Shown here: positions 8,849 through 17,911 of the stretch, piece after piece
Position numbering within the stretch: position 1 is the stretch's first letter
Layout: every line of letters begins with the position of its first letter
Source: Planctomycetaceae bacterium
GTDB taxonomy: Bacteria > Planctomycetota > Planctomycetia > Planctomycetales > Planctomycetaceae
DNA length: 64,000 nucleotides
Assembly: GCA_020426505.1 (NCBI GenBank)
Contig: JAGQPX010000137.1
Coordinates: 1-64,000 of the forward strand
Reading direction: 5' to 3'
Notes under the pieces: model-generated
The model's database searches: none
Seen by the model: only the letters and a program-made list of their open reading frames with translations
Told to the model about the DNA's origin: nothing
Program-made: the position numbers and the translations under genes

Positions 8849-10318
8849 CTACGGAGTCGTCTGCATCAGTTCCAACAGTTGCTCCGCCCGAAAGACAACC
8901 TCTGCATCATCGCTTTTGATCGCCTCTTCCAGCTTCGGTTTTGCGGCCAGTCCCAACTCGGCGAGCTCCTCCTGAGCGGCGACACGCTGCGGCCATGCGT
9001 CATCTCCGAGCTGCTTGACGAGTGCCTCGATCCGCGACTGCAGGTCCGGGTCCGCATCCTGCACGATCACGATCGCCACTCGATACAACCGGTCCGGATA
9101 GGGAGTCACCTCCATCGGTAGGAGTTTCTCCAACTGCGATTCGTCCATACGATACACCAGCATCGTCGCGTCGGTCCGGAGTGCCTGCGACTTGAGAATG
9201 GTGGTGATGTGATTCGACTCCACGTCTCCCATCCCCTGATCGTGCAGTCGCTGAGTCCAGCTTTGCAGTGCCTCATCAACAGTGACCACCCCGACCGGGT
9301 CTGCGACCGCAGCGACCGAATCCTCGTCCTCCTTCTTCGGCGTTGAAGGCAACTCGCCCGACTTCACCTTGGCGATGAACCCGGCGAGGCCGCCTTTTCC
9401 CGTTGTCGCCGATTCCGATGGTTCGGAGGCCTCTGCTTCCTCTGCGGTTGATTCGGCTACTTCGGTCGACTTCGCCTCAGTTCCGTCCGCCGAGTTGTCA
9501 TCGTCGGTTCCGTCCTCCTTGGAATCCGAACCTTCATCACCCGCGTCATCGAACACCGCCTCTGCTGACTCTTCTCCCGCTTCAGAGTCACCTTCCTTGT
9601 CCGACTTTTTGACCTTCTTGACCGCGCCGACTGACGCGACTGACCAGACACTCCACTGTCCGTCTCCCGTCGGTCGATAGACGTGCACGTCATGCACCGG
9701 GAAGTCGCCTTTGTTCTGCACGCGGAAACCCTCTCCGTCGCGCTCCAATGTGACGTGTGGACTGTATTTCAGCTCGGCATCGTAAATGAGGCCCCGGTCG
9801 CATCGCCCGCGACACATGGCAAACAGCCGTTCATCCTCACGCAGAGGCGAGAGCCAGTGGCCGTCGGCCATCCGAGCGGGGACCTCGGGTGCATCGATGC
9901 TCGTGTTCAAACTCGCCCACAGCAATCGCTTTGACCGCATCCTGGCAGGAGGCCAATGGGACAGGAACCGTCCATTATCAAACTCCAGCAGGACGTCAAT
10001 GTCCTCCGCAGGAGATCCGGAGAAGGTAATGAGGCTCAGCGGCGTCGGCGTGTTGGCGTCGCTGCGCGAGGCGGACGGTCGGCGTGAGAGCGTGTAACCG
10101 GGAAGTGTCGACTTGAACAACCCGCGATCATTCAGATTGGTGCCATACGCTGAGAGCAGGTAGACGCCGGCATCACGAACTGTGAACGGGTCCGGAGTGG
10201 CAACCGGTTCGTCGTCCGCGTTGATCGGGCTCGTGCAGAGGATGGCGGTTGCAAGAATCACGAGAGACAACGACAGCCTCGTTAAGGCAGAACGCATTTG
10301 TGTGAGTGAGTGTGTCAT
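8849..10318 (-). CDS. Secreted acidic hypothetical protein
   Basis: 489 residues with a signal peptide ending near INADD. The first ~210 residues form a globular region (VRDAGVYLLSAYGTNLND, HVTLERDGEGFRVQNKGDF) that looks beta-rich. Residues ~235-320 are an acidic low-complexity linker rich in Glu/Asp/Ser. The C-terminal ~60 residues (LVKQLGDDAWPQRVAAQEEL and VFRAEQLLELMQ) look like HEAT/ARM-type helices. Its ATG overlaps the stop of the upstream NPCBM gene (ATGA at 10315-10318), so the two are translationally coupled. It is the last gene of the minus-strand arm. No family recognised. Confidence 0.78.
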   Translation of the reverse strand: MTHSLTQMRSALTRLSLSLVILATAILCTSPINADDEPVATPDPFTVRDAGVYLLSAYGTNLNDRGLFKSTLPGYTLSRRPSASRSDANTPTPLSLITFSGSPAEDIDVLLEFDNGRFLSHWPPARMRSKRLLWASLNTSIDAPEVPARMADGHWLSPLREDERLFAMCRGRCDRGLIYDAELKYSPHVTLERDGEGFRVQNKGDFPVHDVHVYRPTGDGQWSVWSVASVGAVKKVKKSDKEGDSEAGEESAEAVFDDAGDEGSDSKEDGTDDDNSADGTEAKSTEVAESTAEEAEASEPSESATTGKGGLAGFIAKVKSGELPSTPKKEDEDSVAAVADPVGVVTVDEALQSWTQRLHDQGMGDVESNHITTILKSQALRTDATMLVYRMDESQLEKLLPMEVTPYPDRLYRVAIVIVQDADPDLQSRIEALVKQLGDDAWPQRVAAQEELAELGLAAKPKLEEAIKSDDAEVVFRAEQLLELMQTTP

Positions 10319-12108
10319 GGCGTCTCCTCACCGCGGAGCAGATGGGCGTTCGCCCAGACAACATGGTCGCCAATGTGCAGATTCTTGCCAAAGTCGACCC
10401 TCAGCGTCAGTTTGCCTCTCCCCGACACATCAAGGTCAACGTCCTGCGCCTCCTGTTTGCCGGTCAGTTCGGAGATGTCCAACAGGACTTCGTCGTCCGC
10501 CATCACTTTGACCGAAACATTCCCCGCATCTCCGTCGATATTCTGTAGTCCCAGATTGCAACGGAAGCGGGCGTATTCGCCGGAAAGGTCGTACGAAACA
10601 ACCGACCGCGACGGCAGACAGATTCCTCGGTCGTACGTCTTCTCGCCGATCTGCAAGGTGCCTCCCGTCAGTGACTTGTCAATCGCCATCGGCAGCACGC
10701 GGTCGAAGTAGGGCGTCTGAGTCACCTCGACCGGGTCGAGTGTTGACAATGATTGAAACCGACCTTGTGCGATCACGATTCGACGAATGTCCAATCGCTG
10801 CGGCGTGAGCGCGTCGCCCCACGGGAGCGCGATTGTGAGCTTTTCCCCATTGATGCCGGTCAGACGTCCTGGAAGACTTGCTCCGCTCAGAAACTCGAAC
10901 CGATGCGGAGCGACGTCGGCTTCAACATCGCCCGATTCGGGCTTTCGCATCACGATGCCGACCACTCGCTCCAATGCGATGGTTCGCTCCTTTCCGGAGT
11001 ATTCAAAACGGAGAGCTTCATCCGCGATGCCGAGGACGGTCCCGCTCACTCGCTGGACGCGACCGCTCTTCGATTTTGCATACACTGAGTCCAGATCGGT
11101 CGGCTCATCCGCACGCTCCGACTTGAGTTCGTCCATGTTGGCCGACGTCGCCCACAACTCCGTCAATTCCATCGCCGGAATCGTGATGTCACGAGATTGA
11201 TTGTCGACGCGACAATCGATTAGGCACTTGTCGTCTGCCCACGACTTGAAGTTGCCGTCGAGGTTGCCGCCGTATCGCAGTTTGACACGCCACTTGTCTT
11301 CGCTCTCATCCTTTGATCTTGGCATGAGAACGGCTGGCGTGGGTCCAAAAAACAGTTGGCAGTTGCCCGTGCTGATGAGCTTTGCTCCATACTCGCCATC
11401 AGCGGGGATGGCGAAGAACCCTCGGAAGATGACCGCGAAGTTCTCATCCGGAAGGCGAAAGTCGAGGTCGAGCTTCTTGCGTCCCCCCTCCGAATTCTGC
11501 GGCAGGCCCTGCAACTCCGCGACTGACGTGACCGTTCGATCACCCAGTTTGCGGGCTTCGTGATCGAGACCTGTGATCAGATTCTCAGCCTTGTCCGGCA
11601 GGCGAAACCCTTCATCATCTTTCCCTTCGGAAGAGGTGAACTCCTCGCCATCGGGAACGCGAAACAGCACTTCCGGCGTGATTGGCTCGAATTCGCCTCC
11701 GGGTCCCGCGACTTCCATCACAAACTTTTTCGGCTCGCGATTCTGCCAGTAGACGAGCGTGAACGCGTGATGCCCTTGACGCAGTTTGATCTTCGCAGAA
11801 GCTTCGTGTTCCTTGTCATCGCCACCTTCTTCAGGGCGACGGTTGTCAATCACCAATTCAAACTCGGAGTCACCAGTCAGCAGCTCCGGGACACAGCGGA
11901 TATGCCTGAGGTTTTCGAGCGGAATGGTCTGCGTCTCGACGACGTCGTCCTTTTGAACCTTGACCGTCAACTGTCCTGCGTCGACCGAGTCGACATGTCC
12001 CGTGATCGTCTCATCGTCGATCGTGGTCAGGACGTCCCCGCGAAGACCGACCGCAGGACACAGCAGCACTACTATCAGAACCGGCAGCGATCGATTGTAT
12101 AGACGCAT
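10315..12108 (-). CDS. Secreted protein with C-terminal NPCBM/NEW2-type domain
   Basis: 597 residues with a signal peptide (core LPVLIVVLLC) and a short N-terminal beta domain (ITGHVDSVDAGQLTVKVQKD ... ENLRHI) resembling the one in the operon's protease. A middle region with FRGFFAIPADGEYGAKLIST is PA14-like. The C-terminal ~150 residues carry an NPCBM pattern: YDRGICLPSRSVVSYDLSGE, then RFRCNLGLQN and a final VVWANAHLL. NPCBM modules are putative carbohydrate-binding modules found on glycosidases. No catalytic domain is visible. The start at 12108 is chosen because it begins the signal peptide; the open frame continues upstream into the neighbouring gene. The downstream gene overlaps by 4 nt. 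Confidence 0.82.
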   Translation of the reverse strand: MRLYNRSLPVLIVVLLCPAVGLRGDVLTTIDDETITGHVDSVDAGQLTVKVQKDDVVETQTIPLENLRHIRCVPELLTGDSEFELVIDNRRPEEGGDDKEHEASAKIKLRQGHHAFTLVYWQNREPKKFVMEVAGPGGEFEPITPEVLFRVPDGEEFTSSEGKDDEGFRLPDKAENLITGLDHEARKLGDRTVTSVAELQGLPQNSEGGRKKLDLDFRLPDENFAVIFRGFFAIPADGEYGAKLISTGNCQLFFGPTPAVLMPRSKDESEDKWRVKLRYGGNLDGNFKSWADDKCLIDCRVDNQSRDITIPAMELTELWATSANMDELKSERADEPTDLDSVYAKSKSGRVQRVSGTVLGIADEALRFEYSGKERTIALERVVGIVMRKPESGDVEADVAPHRFEFLSGASLPGRLTGINGEKLTIALPWGDALTPQRLDIRRIVIAQGRFQSLSTLDPVEVTQTPYFDRVLPMAIDKSLTGGTLQIGEKTYDRGICLPSRSVVSYDLSGEYARFRCNLGLQNIDGDAGNVSVKVMADDEVLLDISELTGKQEAQDVDLDVSGRGKLTLRVDFGKNLHIGDHVVWANAHLLRGEETP

Positions 12109-12169
12109 CGGAAACTCAATCAGGTTCTGGTCGATTGACAGGACGTTGTGCGGGCAAGTCCTTCCCGGA

Positions 12170-12862
12170 CTACTTGTCGGAATCGGAAGTCGCTTCCGCG
12201 TCGGTGGCAGTTGACGACTCTCGGCCGCGAGCGACTCTGCGGAAATAGTCGGCGAGCACCGCATCGAAACCCGGCGGAAAACCGTCGGTTCGGGACTGCA
12301 GGATCTTCTCCCGTTCCTTGGGTGTCAGTTCGGCCCAGTCGCGACCGTCATCGTTCGGGGCATGCATCTCACCCCGGCCACCCGGTCCCGGTTTGAGCGT
12401 GGATTGTTCGGCCGGTCTGGGACCTCCACCGTTCCCTCCACCCATGCCAGACTTTTCCAGTTCCGCGATCATGAGATCGAGCCGGGAGAGGATGCGAGGC
12501 TGAGTGATCTCCGCCGGCGGTCGCGTGCGGCCATCCTTCAGATCAACCGACGCAGACTGCATGTCTCCCTCAAGATAAGAAAACGGGTCCGCGAGAAACT
12601 CCTCGTCGGAAACGCCGTCATCCTCCGGCTCCTCAGCGGCCTCAGGCTCCGCCGGCGAGGTGTCTCCTGCTGCTGGTTCTGAGGCCGCATCCGTTTCGCC
12701 GGGCGGAAGGTCGGTCGGGTCCGTGTCGAGCTCAGACGGAAGCACGGCTGGCGGGCTGTCGCCGGGTGCGTCGTCATCACTCCATATCATAGAACACATT
12801 GCCACGCACAGGGCCATCGCGAGCCCGAACGTGCTGAATTCGGATCGAGTCAGTCGTGTCAT
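12170..12862 (-). CDS. Secreted acidic, Pro/Gly-rich hypothetical protein
   Basis: 230 residues. An N-terminal hydrophobic stretch (FGLAMALCVAMCSMIW) suggests a signal peptide or anchor, followed by an acidic Pro/Glu/Asp/Ala-rich linker (residues ~30-85) and a Gly-rich patch (GGGNGGGPRP). The C-terminus KEREKILQSRTDGFPPGFDAVLADYFRRVARG recalls a segment seen at the end of secreted planctomycete proteins. GAGGAGAG lies 7 nt upstream of the ATG at 12862 and fixes the start; the longer frame to 13054 overlaps the upstream gene. Function unknown. It sits between the coiled-coil and NPCBM genes. Confidence 0.77.
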   Translation of the reverse strand: MTRLTRSEFSTFGLAMALCVAMCSMIWSDDDAPGDSPPAVLPSELDTDPTDLPPGETDAASEPAAGDTSPAEPEAAEEPEDDGVSDEEFLADPFSYLEGDMQSASVDLKDGRTRPPAEITQPRILSRLDLMIAELEKSGMGGGNGGGPRPAEQSTLKPGPGGRGEMHAPNDDGRDWAELTPKEREKILQSRTDGFPPGFDAVLADYFRRVARGRESSTATDAEATSDSDK

Positions 12863-12899
12863 GCAGCACTCTCCTCGGTTGAGTGGAGCCTCGAATGTA

Positions 12900-14405
12900 C
12901 TACGGCATGGGTTGGGCATATTCGAGTTGAATCTGCTCGGTGAGGTCGCGAATCTCGGATTGCCGGCCGGAAAGTGGTGCAGTCCGTCTCTGTTGTTCGT
13001 CAGAGTCGATCTTTTGTTCGGCGAGCAATCGATCTGCGGTCTTCGTCTGACCATGCAGAGACTTCTGCATCCAGCGGACCATTTTCAACTCGCCGAGCAG
13101 TTTGTTGAGGTTCCCTCGCAGCCCCATTGCAGCGGCCGCGTTCTGATTCCCCAACTGGGGTCGCGATGCCTGCTTAAGGGCGGCCAGCAAGTCCTTGAGG
13201 TCCGACTCGATCTGCTTCTCGTCAGCGATCACGGATTCGTCCGCGCGGGCGTCTCGCAGGCTCCCGGAGACGATCTCCATCAAGTCTGCGACCGACTCCA
13301 ACGCGGGCGGAAAAGCGACGCTGAACTCCGTCAACACGCACAGGTCGATCGACTCCTCGGCGAGTGCGAGGATGCGGTCCTCCGCATCGGCGAGATGACG
13401 AACTGACAGGATGGCCTGTCGCTGCCGTTCAGCAACGCGGGGCGACAGACTTTCTGTCGCTTCCCGGGCCTGAATCTGCTGGGCGATCATCTCGACGAGG
13501 TTCTCCATCACCTGCTGCCTGACGAGTGCCTCCAGCTCTGCCTTGAGATCACGCTCGGCCTCCGCGAGTTGGACCGCTGCCTGTTTGAGTTTCTCCAGGG
13601 CTTCCGTTTGCTCCATCGAAGCATTGCCTGCGTTCATCTCGCCAAGTGCCCCGCCGGCCGCACTCATGTCCTGTGTCGCACCGCTGACGCTTCCCGCTGC
13701 GCTGGCGGCTAATTGACCGAGTTGGCGGAGCGCCTGCTCAAGGTCTTCACCCGAACGTTCGTTGCGTCGTTCGGCCGTTTCGAGTGTCGCAAACTCTTCC
13801 TTCGACGCTTTGTTCTCATCGATGCCGTCGGTCTGTTCATTCTGCTTCGTTTCTTTGCGAATGAGCTGCTCCAACTGCTGCTTCGCGGAGAGCAAGTTGC
13901 GAAGCTGTTCGAGCTTCAATTGCAGGCCGATGTCGGACGTCAGCAACAGTCGCTTGAGTTCTTCGAGTTTTTCGATGATCTCCTGCTGTTCGTCGGAGGC
14001 TCGATCGAGCTTGAGGTTCGCCAGCAAATCGGACGCTGTACTCATCTGATCGGCAATGAGCTGCTCCTTTGCTTTCCGGAGCCCGAGCAACAACCGGTCA
14101 GCATCCTCCGGCTGTGTTTCTCGGAGCAGCTCCGACAGTTTGAACATGCGGCCTTCCAACTCGCGCATGTGGGCTTCCGCCTGATCCTGCCCAAACTTGA
14201 TCCGCTCGTTCTCCCCGACCTCTCCACGAGACCGAGCCGGGTTAAACACCTCGGCCTCTTTACTGTCCGCCGAGTCGGCCTCAGCCGCAAACGTCCACTG
14301 TGACGTGCATACAACCGCCACGGCCATCACGAGTGTGCAGGTTACAAATGCCTTGAGATTGCTTCCCATCGGTGCACATCGAACACGTTGGCGAAGTGAT
14401 GTCAT
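12900..14405 (-). CDS. Secreted coiled-coil protein
   Basis: About 501 residues. A signal peptide (core CTLVMAVAVVCTS, ending near TFAAEA) is followed by almost entirely helical, Glu/Gln/Leu-rich sequence with heptad spacing, for example EKLEELKRLLLTSDIGLQLK, LKAELEALVRQQVMENLVEM and ESDLKDLLAALKQA. A short Gly/Ala/Met-rich hinge (AASAAGSVSGATQDMSAAGG) breaks the helices near residue 235. GGGAGA is 6 nt upstream of the ATG at 14405, which decides the start; ATGs at 14411 and 14369 are alternatives. It follows the DUF4175-like gene by about 130 nt. In DUF4175-type proteins the extended coiled-coil tail is often part of the same polypeptide, so a partnership is likely (inference). Confidence 0.8.
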   Translation of the reverse strand: MTSLRQRVRCAPMGSNLKAFVTCTLVMAVAVVCTSQWTFAAEADSADSKEAEVFNPARSRGEVGENERIKFGQDQAEAHMRELEGRMFKLSELLRETQPEDADRLLLGLRKAKEQLIADQMSTASDLLANLKLDRASDEQQEIIEKLEELKRLLLTSDIGLQLKLEQLRNLLSAKQQLEQLIRKETKQNEQTDGIDENKASKEEFATLETAERRNERSGEDLEQALRQLGQLAASAAGSVSGATQDMSAAGGALGEMNAGNASMEQTEALEKLKQAAVQLAEAERDLKAELEALVRQQVMENLVEMIAQQIQAREATESLSPRVAERQRQAILSVRHLADAEDRILALAEESIDLCVLTEFSVAFPPALESVADLMEIVSGSLRDARADESVIADEKQIESDLKDLLAALKQASRPQLGNQNAAAAMGLRGNLNKLLGELKMVRWMQKSLHGQTKTADRLLAEQKIDSDEQQRRTAPLSGRQSEIRDLTEQIQLEYAQPMP

Positions 14406-14539
14406 GGTCATTCTCCCGCAGACCGTGTGAGTTGGGATATCAGAATCTTGGAATTCTGAAATTGCTTGCCTCTTCCAAGCGGTTCTGGGCCAGATTCGCC
14501 TTCCACTCAAGGCCGAATGTCTTGACCGTTACCAGTTCG

Positions 14540-16756
14540 TCACTCATCGAAGATGTCCTCCACCTCTTCTGTTCGCAGCTCTTCGGTCTGCTTGCGGACG
14601 TTGGTCTCCAACTTGATGACGGCGTTCAACTGATTAACCACGTCGATAAAGCTGTCCCACTGGGCCATATTATCAAGGATGCGTTTCAAGGAGTCCACCA
14701 GAGATTGCTGTTGTTCGACAATTTGTTCGATGGGCTCCGGCACGTCTCCTGTCAGCGTAACGAGCGATTGTCGCTGGAGTTCCATCTCGGAATCGTGCAG
14801 GCGAGTGAGTGGCTGCAAGACGTTTGTCTCGATCAGTTCCCAGGACTCGGGACCACCCAGCTTGTTCAGACGCATCTCCAGGACGGATGCATCAAGCGCG
14901 CGGCTGATCTGACCGACCTCCCGTCGAATCAGTTGATGCGTACGCAGCATGGTCGATGCGTCGTCCGGGATTGTTGCCGTCCGCAATGTGTCTCGCAGGT
15001 CGATTGTGGCATCGTATTGCTTACGCAGCCGTGCCCGAAGCTGTTGTTGCCGAAGGCGAATCTCCTTGAACAACTCCTCCGGGCTGACGACCCGAAACAC
15101 GGTCTTCCTCGACTGTGTCAACTGTTTTCCGGTGAAACAGTCGTCCTCGGCAAGCGCCTGCACAGTCACGACGGCTCCTGCCCCGATGTTCAGGTCTCCC
15201 ACCTCCAAGGCATGAGATGTCTCAACGGTCGTTTCCGTCGTTGGTGCCTGCGGTCCGTACAGCGAGATCGCATTCTCCGTACTCGCTTCTGCCTCATCCG
15301 TCACTTCTCCGTTGGTCGGGTCTTCGTTCGACGCCGGTTCGTCCTCAGGTGATTCATCATCAAACACCGATTCATCGACGAGGAGGTTTCCCATTTCCGG
15401 TGTCTCAACGCTGATCGCGACGCTTCGCACGCCGAAGTCGTCACGGGCGACGATCTCCAAAGGCACCGAGGCGACGGGCGTGATTCGCTGTCGGACTCCG
15501 GAATGCCGGAGGCTCAGACGCGGCTGACGGTCCGGTTGCTCGCCGATGCTCAGCGGACGCGGATGCGACACGAGCCCAGCCTCCCGCGACGTCATCGTGA
15601 TCCGCATCTTCACCGGTCCGTCGTGTGTCCACTCCGCGCGGAACGTGTTGTCATCCATTCTGACGAATTCATGCGGCCCCGGACCTTCGTTGTCCAGTTC
15701 GATACTTTCCACGGGCACGTTCGCAGTCAGAACGAGAGACGCCTGAGTCTGAGGCAGCAACCGGACCGAGCCTTCTTCGCCAGTGAAGCCGAAGACCTGC
15801 GGTTTCGAGATGCGCGGATGAGTCGCCGTTAATTGGAGGTCCGTAATGCGCGGCCGATCGAGCGGCACAATCTGAAACGGTTCGGCTTCTCCGTCGCCGC
15901 CCCAGATGCTCACGCTCACCTCCTGCTGCAAAGGGGGCAAGTCGTAACGGAAGTTTCCCGGCTCGAATCGTGTGAACGTCACTGTTTCGTCCCTGCCGGA
16001 GGTCGACCTCATGCGCATGTGGATGACTTCTGTCGGTTCCTCCTTGTCATGCACGAGCACTTCGAGACCGGCGGATTCGCCGCGCGGGACGATGAACCGA
16101 CCGTCTTCGACCCCGACCACCTCAAGATGCGTATTGCGGGGCCACGGCCTGTCCGATCCTTCAAGCCAGCGCGCCGCCCACAGCCGAGCCGTGCCGGGAG
16201 CCACAAGTGTGAACAGCATCGGCAACAACAGTGTTCCGAGAGTGATGGCCAGACTGCCTGCCATGTGCTTTCGACTGAGGACGCTACGAAAGTCAACATC
16301 TTCCAATGTGACAAAGTTGTGTCGCACCGCCTGTTCGATCATGTCGGTCGAACTGCCGCGAGGCTGATTCTGATGCTCAGGCAGTTGGAGCACGCTCGCG
16401 ACCTTGGGCGCGACGGCCTCCCGGGCAGCGGCGACGCGTGAACGATCCACAGCGGCCGCCACGTCCAGCGGATCGAGCGACAACATCATTGGCTGAATCG
16501 CATACCGCCACGCCACCCATCCGAGTAGCCCCAATCCGACGAGGGCGTAACCCGATCGTCCCACGCGGCTGAGTTCGAGCCACCAATCGAGCAGCAGGCT
16601 CAATGCCAGCAAGCCAAGCAGCGTCGACAGCACCCACGCACTTCCCTCCGCCACGAAGTGCGCCCGCATCGACCGTCGCACGGCGTGAAGTCGCCCGATC
16701 AATCGGTCACGCAATTCTGCGAGCGAGTCACGCGTATCGAGAGTTGAGGGACTCAT
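14540..16756 (-). CDS. DUF4175-like large membrane protein
   Basis: 738 residues. A cytoplasmic N-terminus is followed by two TM helices (STLLGLLALSLLLDWWLEL and YALVGLGLLGWVAWRYAI), a loop containing DPLDVAAAVDRS, a third TM segment (SLAITLGTLLLPMLFTLVAP), and then a ~400-residue extracytoplasmic beta-rich region (DLQLTATHPRISKPQ, SVPLEIVARDDFGVRSVAIS). The C-terminal 150 residues are coiled-coil. This architecture matches the DUF4175 group of proteins that accompany MoxR/vWA operons in planctomycetes and alphaproteobacteria. The start at 16756 (MSPSTLDTRDS) has an AGAGGAA-type RBS upstream. Likely an inner-membrane component working with the vWA proteins of the opposite arm. Not recognised as an enzyme. 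Confidence 0.78.
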   Translation of the reverse strand: MSPSTLDTRDSLAELRDRLIGRLHAVRRSMRAHFVAEGSAWVLSTLLGLLALSLLLDWWLELSRVGRSGYALVGLGLLGWVAWRYAIQPMMLSLDPLDVAAAVDRSRVAAAREAVAPKVASVLQLPEHQNQPRGSSTDMIEQAVRHNFVTLEDVDFRSVLSRKHMAGSLAITLGTLLLPMLFTLVAPGTARLWAARWLEGSDRPWPRNTHLEVVGVEDGRFIVPRGESAGLEVLVHDKEEPTEVIHMRMRSTSGRDETVTFTRFEPGNFRYDLPPLQQEVSVSIWGGDGEAEPFQIVPLDRPRITDLQLTATHPRISKPQVFGFTGEEGSVRLLPQTQASLVLTANVPVESIELDNEGPGPHEFVRMDDNTFRAEWTHDGPVKMRITMTSREAGLVSHPRPLSIGEQPDRQPRLSLRHSGVRQRITPVASVPLEIVARDDFGVRSVAISVETPEMGNLLVDESVFDDESPEDEPASNEDPTNGEVTDEAEASTENAISLYGPQAPTTETTVETSHALEVGDLNIGAGAVVTVQALAEDDCFTGKQLTQSRKTVFRVVSPEELFKEIRLRQQQLRARLRKQYDATIDLRDTLRTATIPDDASTMLRTHQLIRREVGQISRALDASVLEMRLNKLGGPESWELIETNVLQPLTRLHDSEMELQRQSLVTLTGDVPEPIEQIVEQQQSLVDSLKRILDNMAQWDSFIDVVNQLNAVIKLETNVRKQTEELRTEEVEDIFDE

Positions 16757-16936
16757 CAGAGGGCTTCCTCTGTCGAGAGCGAGTTTGAAAACCAATTGAC
16801 GGGGTGGACGGGTCTGACCAACGGGAAGGCCCAGTCTGGCGATCGCAGGGCCATCCGCTTCGCTCCTGACCCCGCCGCCCGAAAATCAAGCTGTGACACT
16901 CCACTAGAACAGGTTGATCATTTTTGAGAGCGACGT

Positions 16937-17911
16937 CTACTCCGCAGGGGGCGGTTGATCGGGATTGCGGCGACGGGGGGCTTCCAGATAGCGAAAGCCC
17001 GTGTTGGGATTATTCTGGTCGAAAGCGAACGCGTCTCGGTTGTTCAGGAAGTGTTTGAGATAGCTGACCGGGATCGCGAAGCCGAGTCCTTCCCCGCCGG
17101 AGATTTTCATGTTCGTCACGCCGACGACTTCGCCGCGCCGATTGAACAGCGGACCTCCGCTATTGCCAGGGTTGATCTGGGCAGTCGTCTGGATGTAGAC
17201 GAGACCTTCAAACGTCCGGTTGCTGGTGCTGACGATACCCTGCGAAACCGAGCGTTCGAGACCGAGCGGATTGCCGATAGCGAACACCTCCTCGCCTTCC
17301 TGTTGCTCACCTCGTTCGGCGACAAACACCGGCTGAAACTCGAGGTCTTCCTGCGTTGGAATCTGTAACAGGGCAAGGTCGACGAATGGGTTCAACGCGA
17401 GGATCTTCACGTCCGCGATACGTCGTTTGCGAAAGTCCCCCTGATCGGTCTTGTGATAGATCGTGACGGCGATGCGGGTTTCCTGCTCGACCACATGATA
17501 ATTGGTCACGCAGTACCCGCGTTTGTTGAGAATGAATCCGCTCCCCAGTCCTCCGGGTGTTTGCACGAGGACGACTCCTTCGCCGAACTTCTCCGCAAGA
17601 TCCCGAATGCTGCGGACGGGGAGCTTCGCAGTGGAGAAGACGCCTTCACTGCGAACCGATTCGTTGTCGTCACCGTCGTCGGGGGTGTCTCCCTCCGCCT
17701 GCCGCGAGGCGATTCGATCGACCGGAATGCGGATGACGTCCACACCGACGTCCAGGTAAACCTCTTGCGTCGTCTCCTTGAGGACGTCTCCTTCGAGTCG
17801 CTGCCCGCTCTTGAGGAGAATCTGTTCCCCAGCAACCGGAGACGCCAGCAGACCCAGCATCACTGTGGCGGTCAAGAATCTGAGGTGTCTCCATCGACGG
17901 TCAATAGTCAT
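16937..17911 (-). CDS. Exported trypsin-like serine protease (S1C/HtrA-like, no PDZ)
   Basis: 324 residues. A signal peptide ends near VAGEQ. An N-terminal small beta domain ([20 protein letters not shown] ... IPVDRIAS) is followed by a trypsin-fold domain with the full triad: His in TNYHVVEQE, Asp in [10 protein letters not shown], Ser in [24 protein letters not shown] closes the protease domain, and a short Pro/Arg-rich tail follows. The PDZ domain of DegP/DegS is absent. The ATG at 17911 overlaps the upstream stop (ATGA), and GAGGGA precedes it, so start and coupling to the cytochrome gene are clear. Probably a periplasmic protease or chaperone processing partners of this operon (inference). 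Confidence 0.9.
   Translation of the reverse strand: MTIDRRWRHLRFLTATVMLGLLASPVAGEQILLKSGQRLEGDVLKETTQEVYLDVGVDVIRIPVDRIASRQAEGDTPDDGDDNESVRSEGVFSTAKLPVRSIRDLAEKFGEGVVLVQTPGGLGSGFILNKRGYCVTNYHVVEQETRIAVTIYHKTDQGDFRKRRIADVKILALNPFVDLALLQIPTQEDLEFQPVFVAERGEQQEGEEVFAIGNPLGLERSVSQGIVSTSNRTFEGLVYIQTTAQINPGNSGGPLFNRRGEVVGVTNMKISGGEGLGFAIPVSYLKHFLNNRDAFAFDQNNPNTGFRYLEAPRRRNPDQPPPAE

Noticed and set aside
14372-15352. 326-codon plus-strand frame
   Set aside because: Antisense shadow of the DUF4175-like gene; GC-rich codon usage leaves long antisense frames throughout this window.
15833-16441. 202-codon plus-strand frame
   Set aside because: Antisense to the DUF4175-like gene; His/Arg-rich composition typical of a shadow frame.
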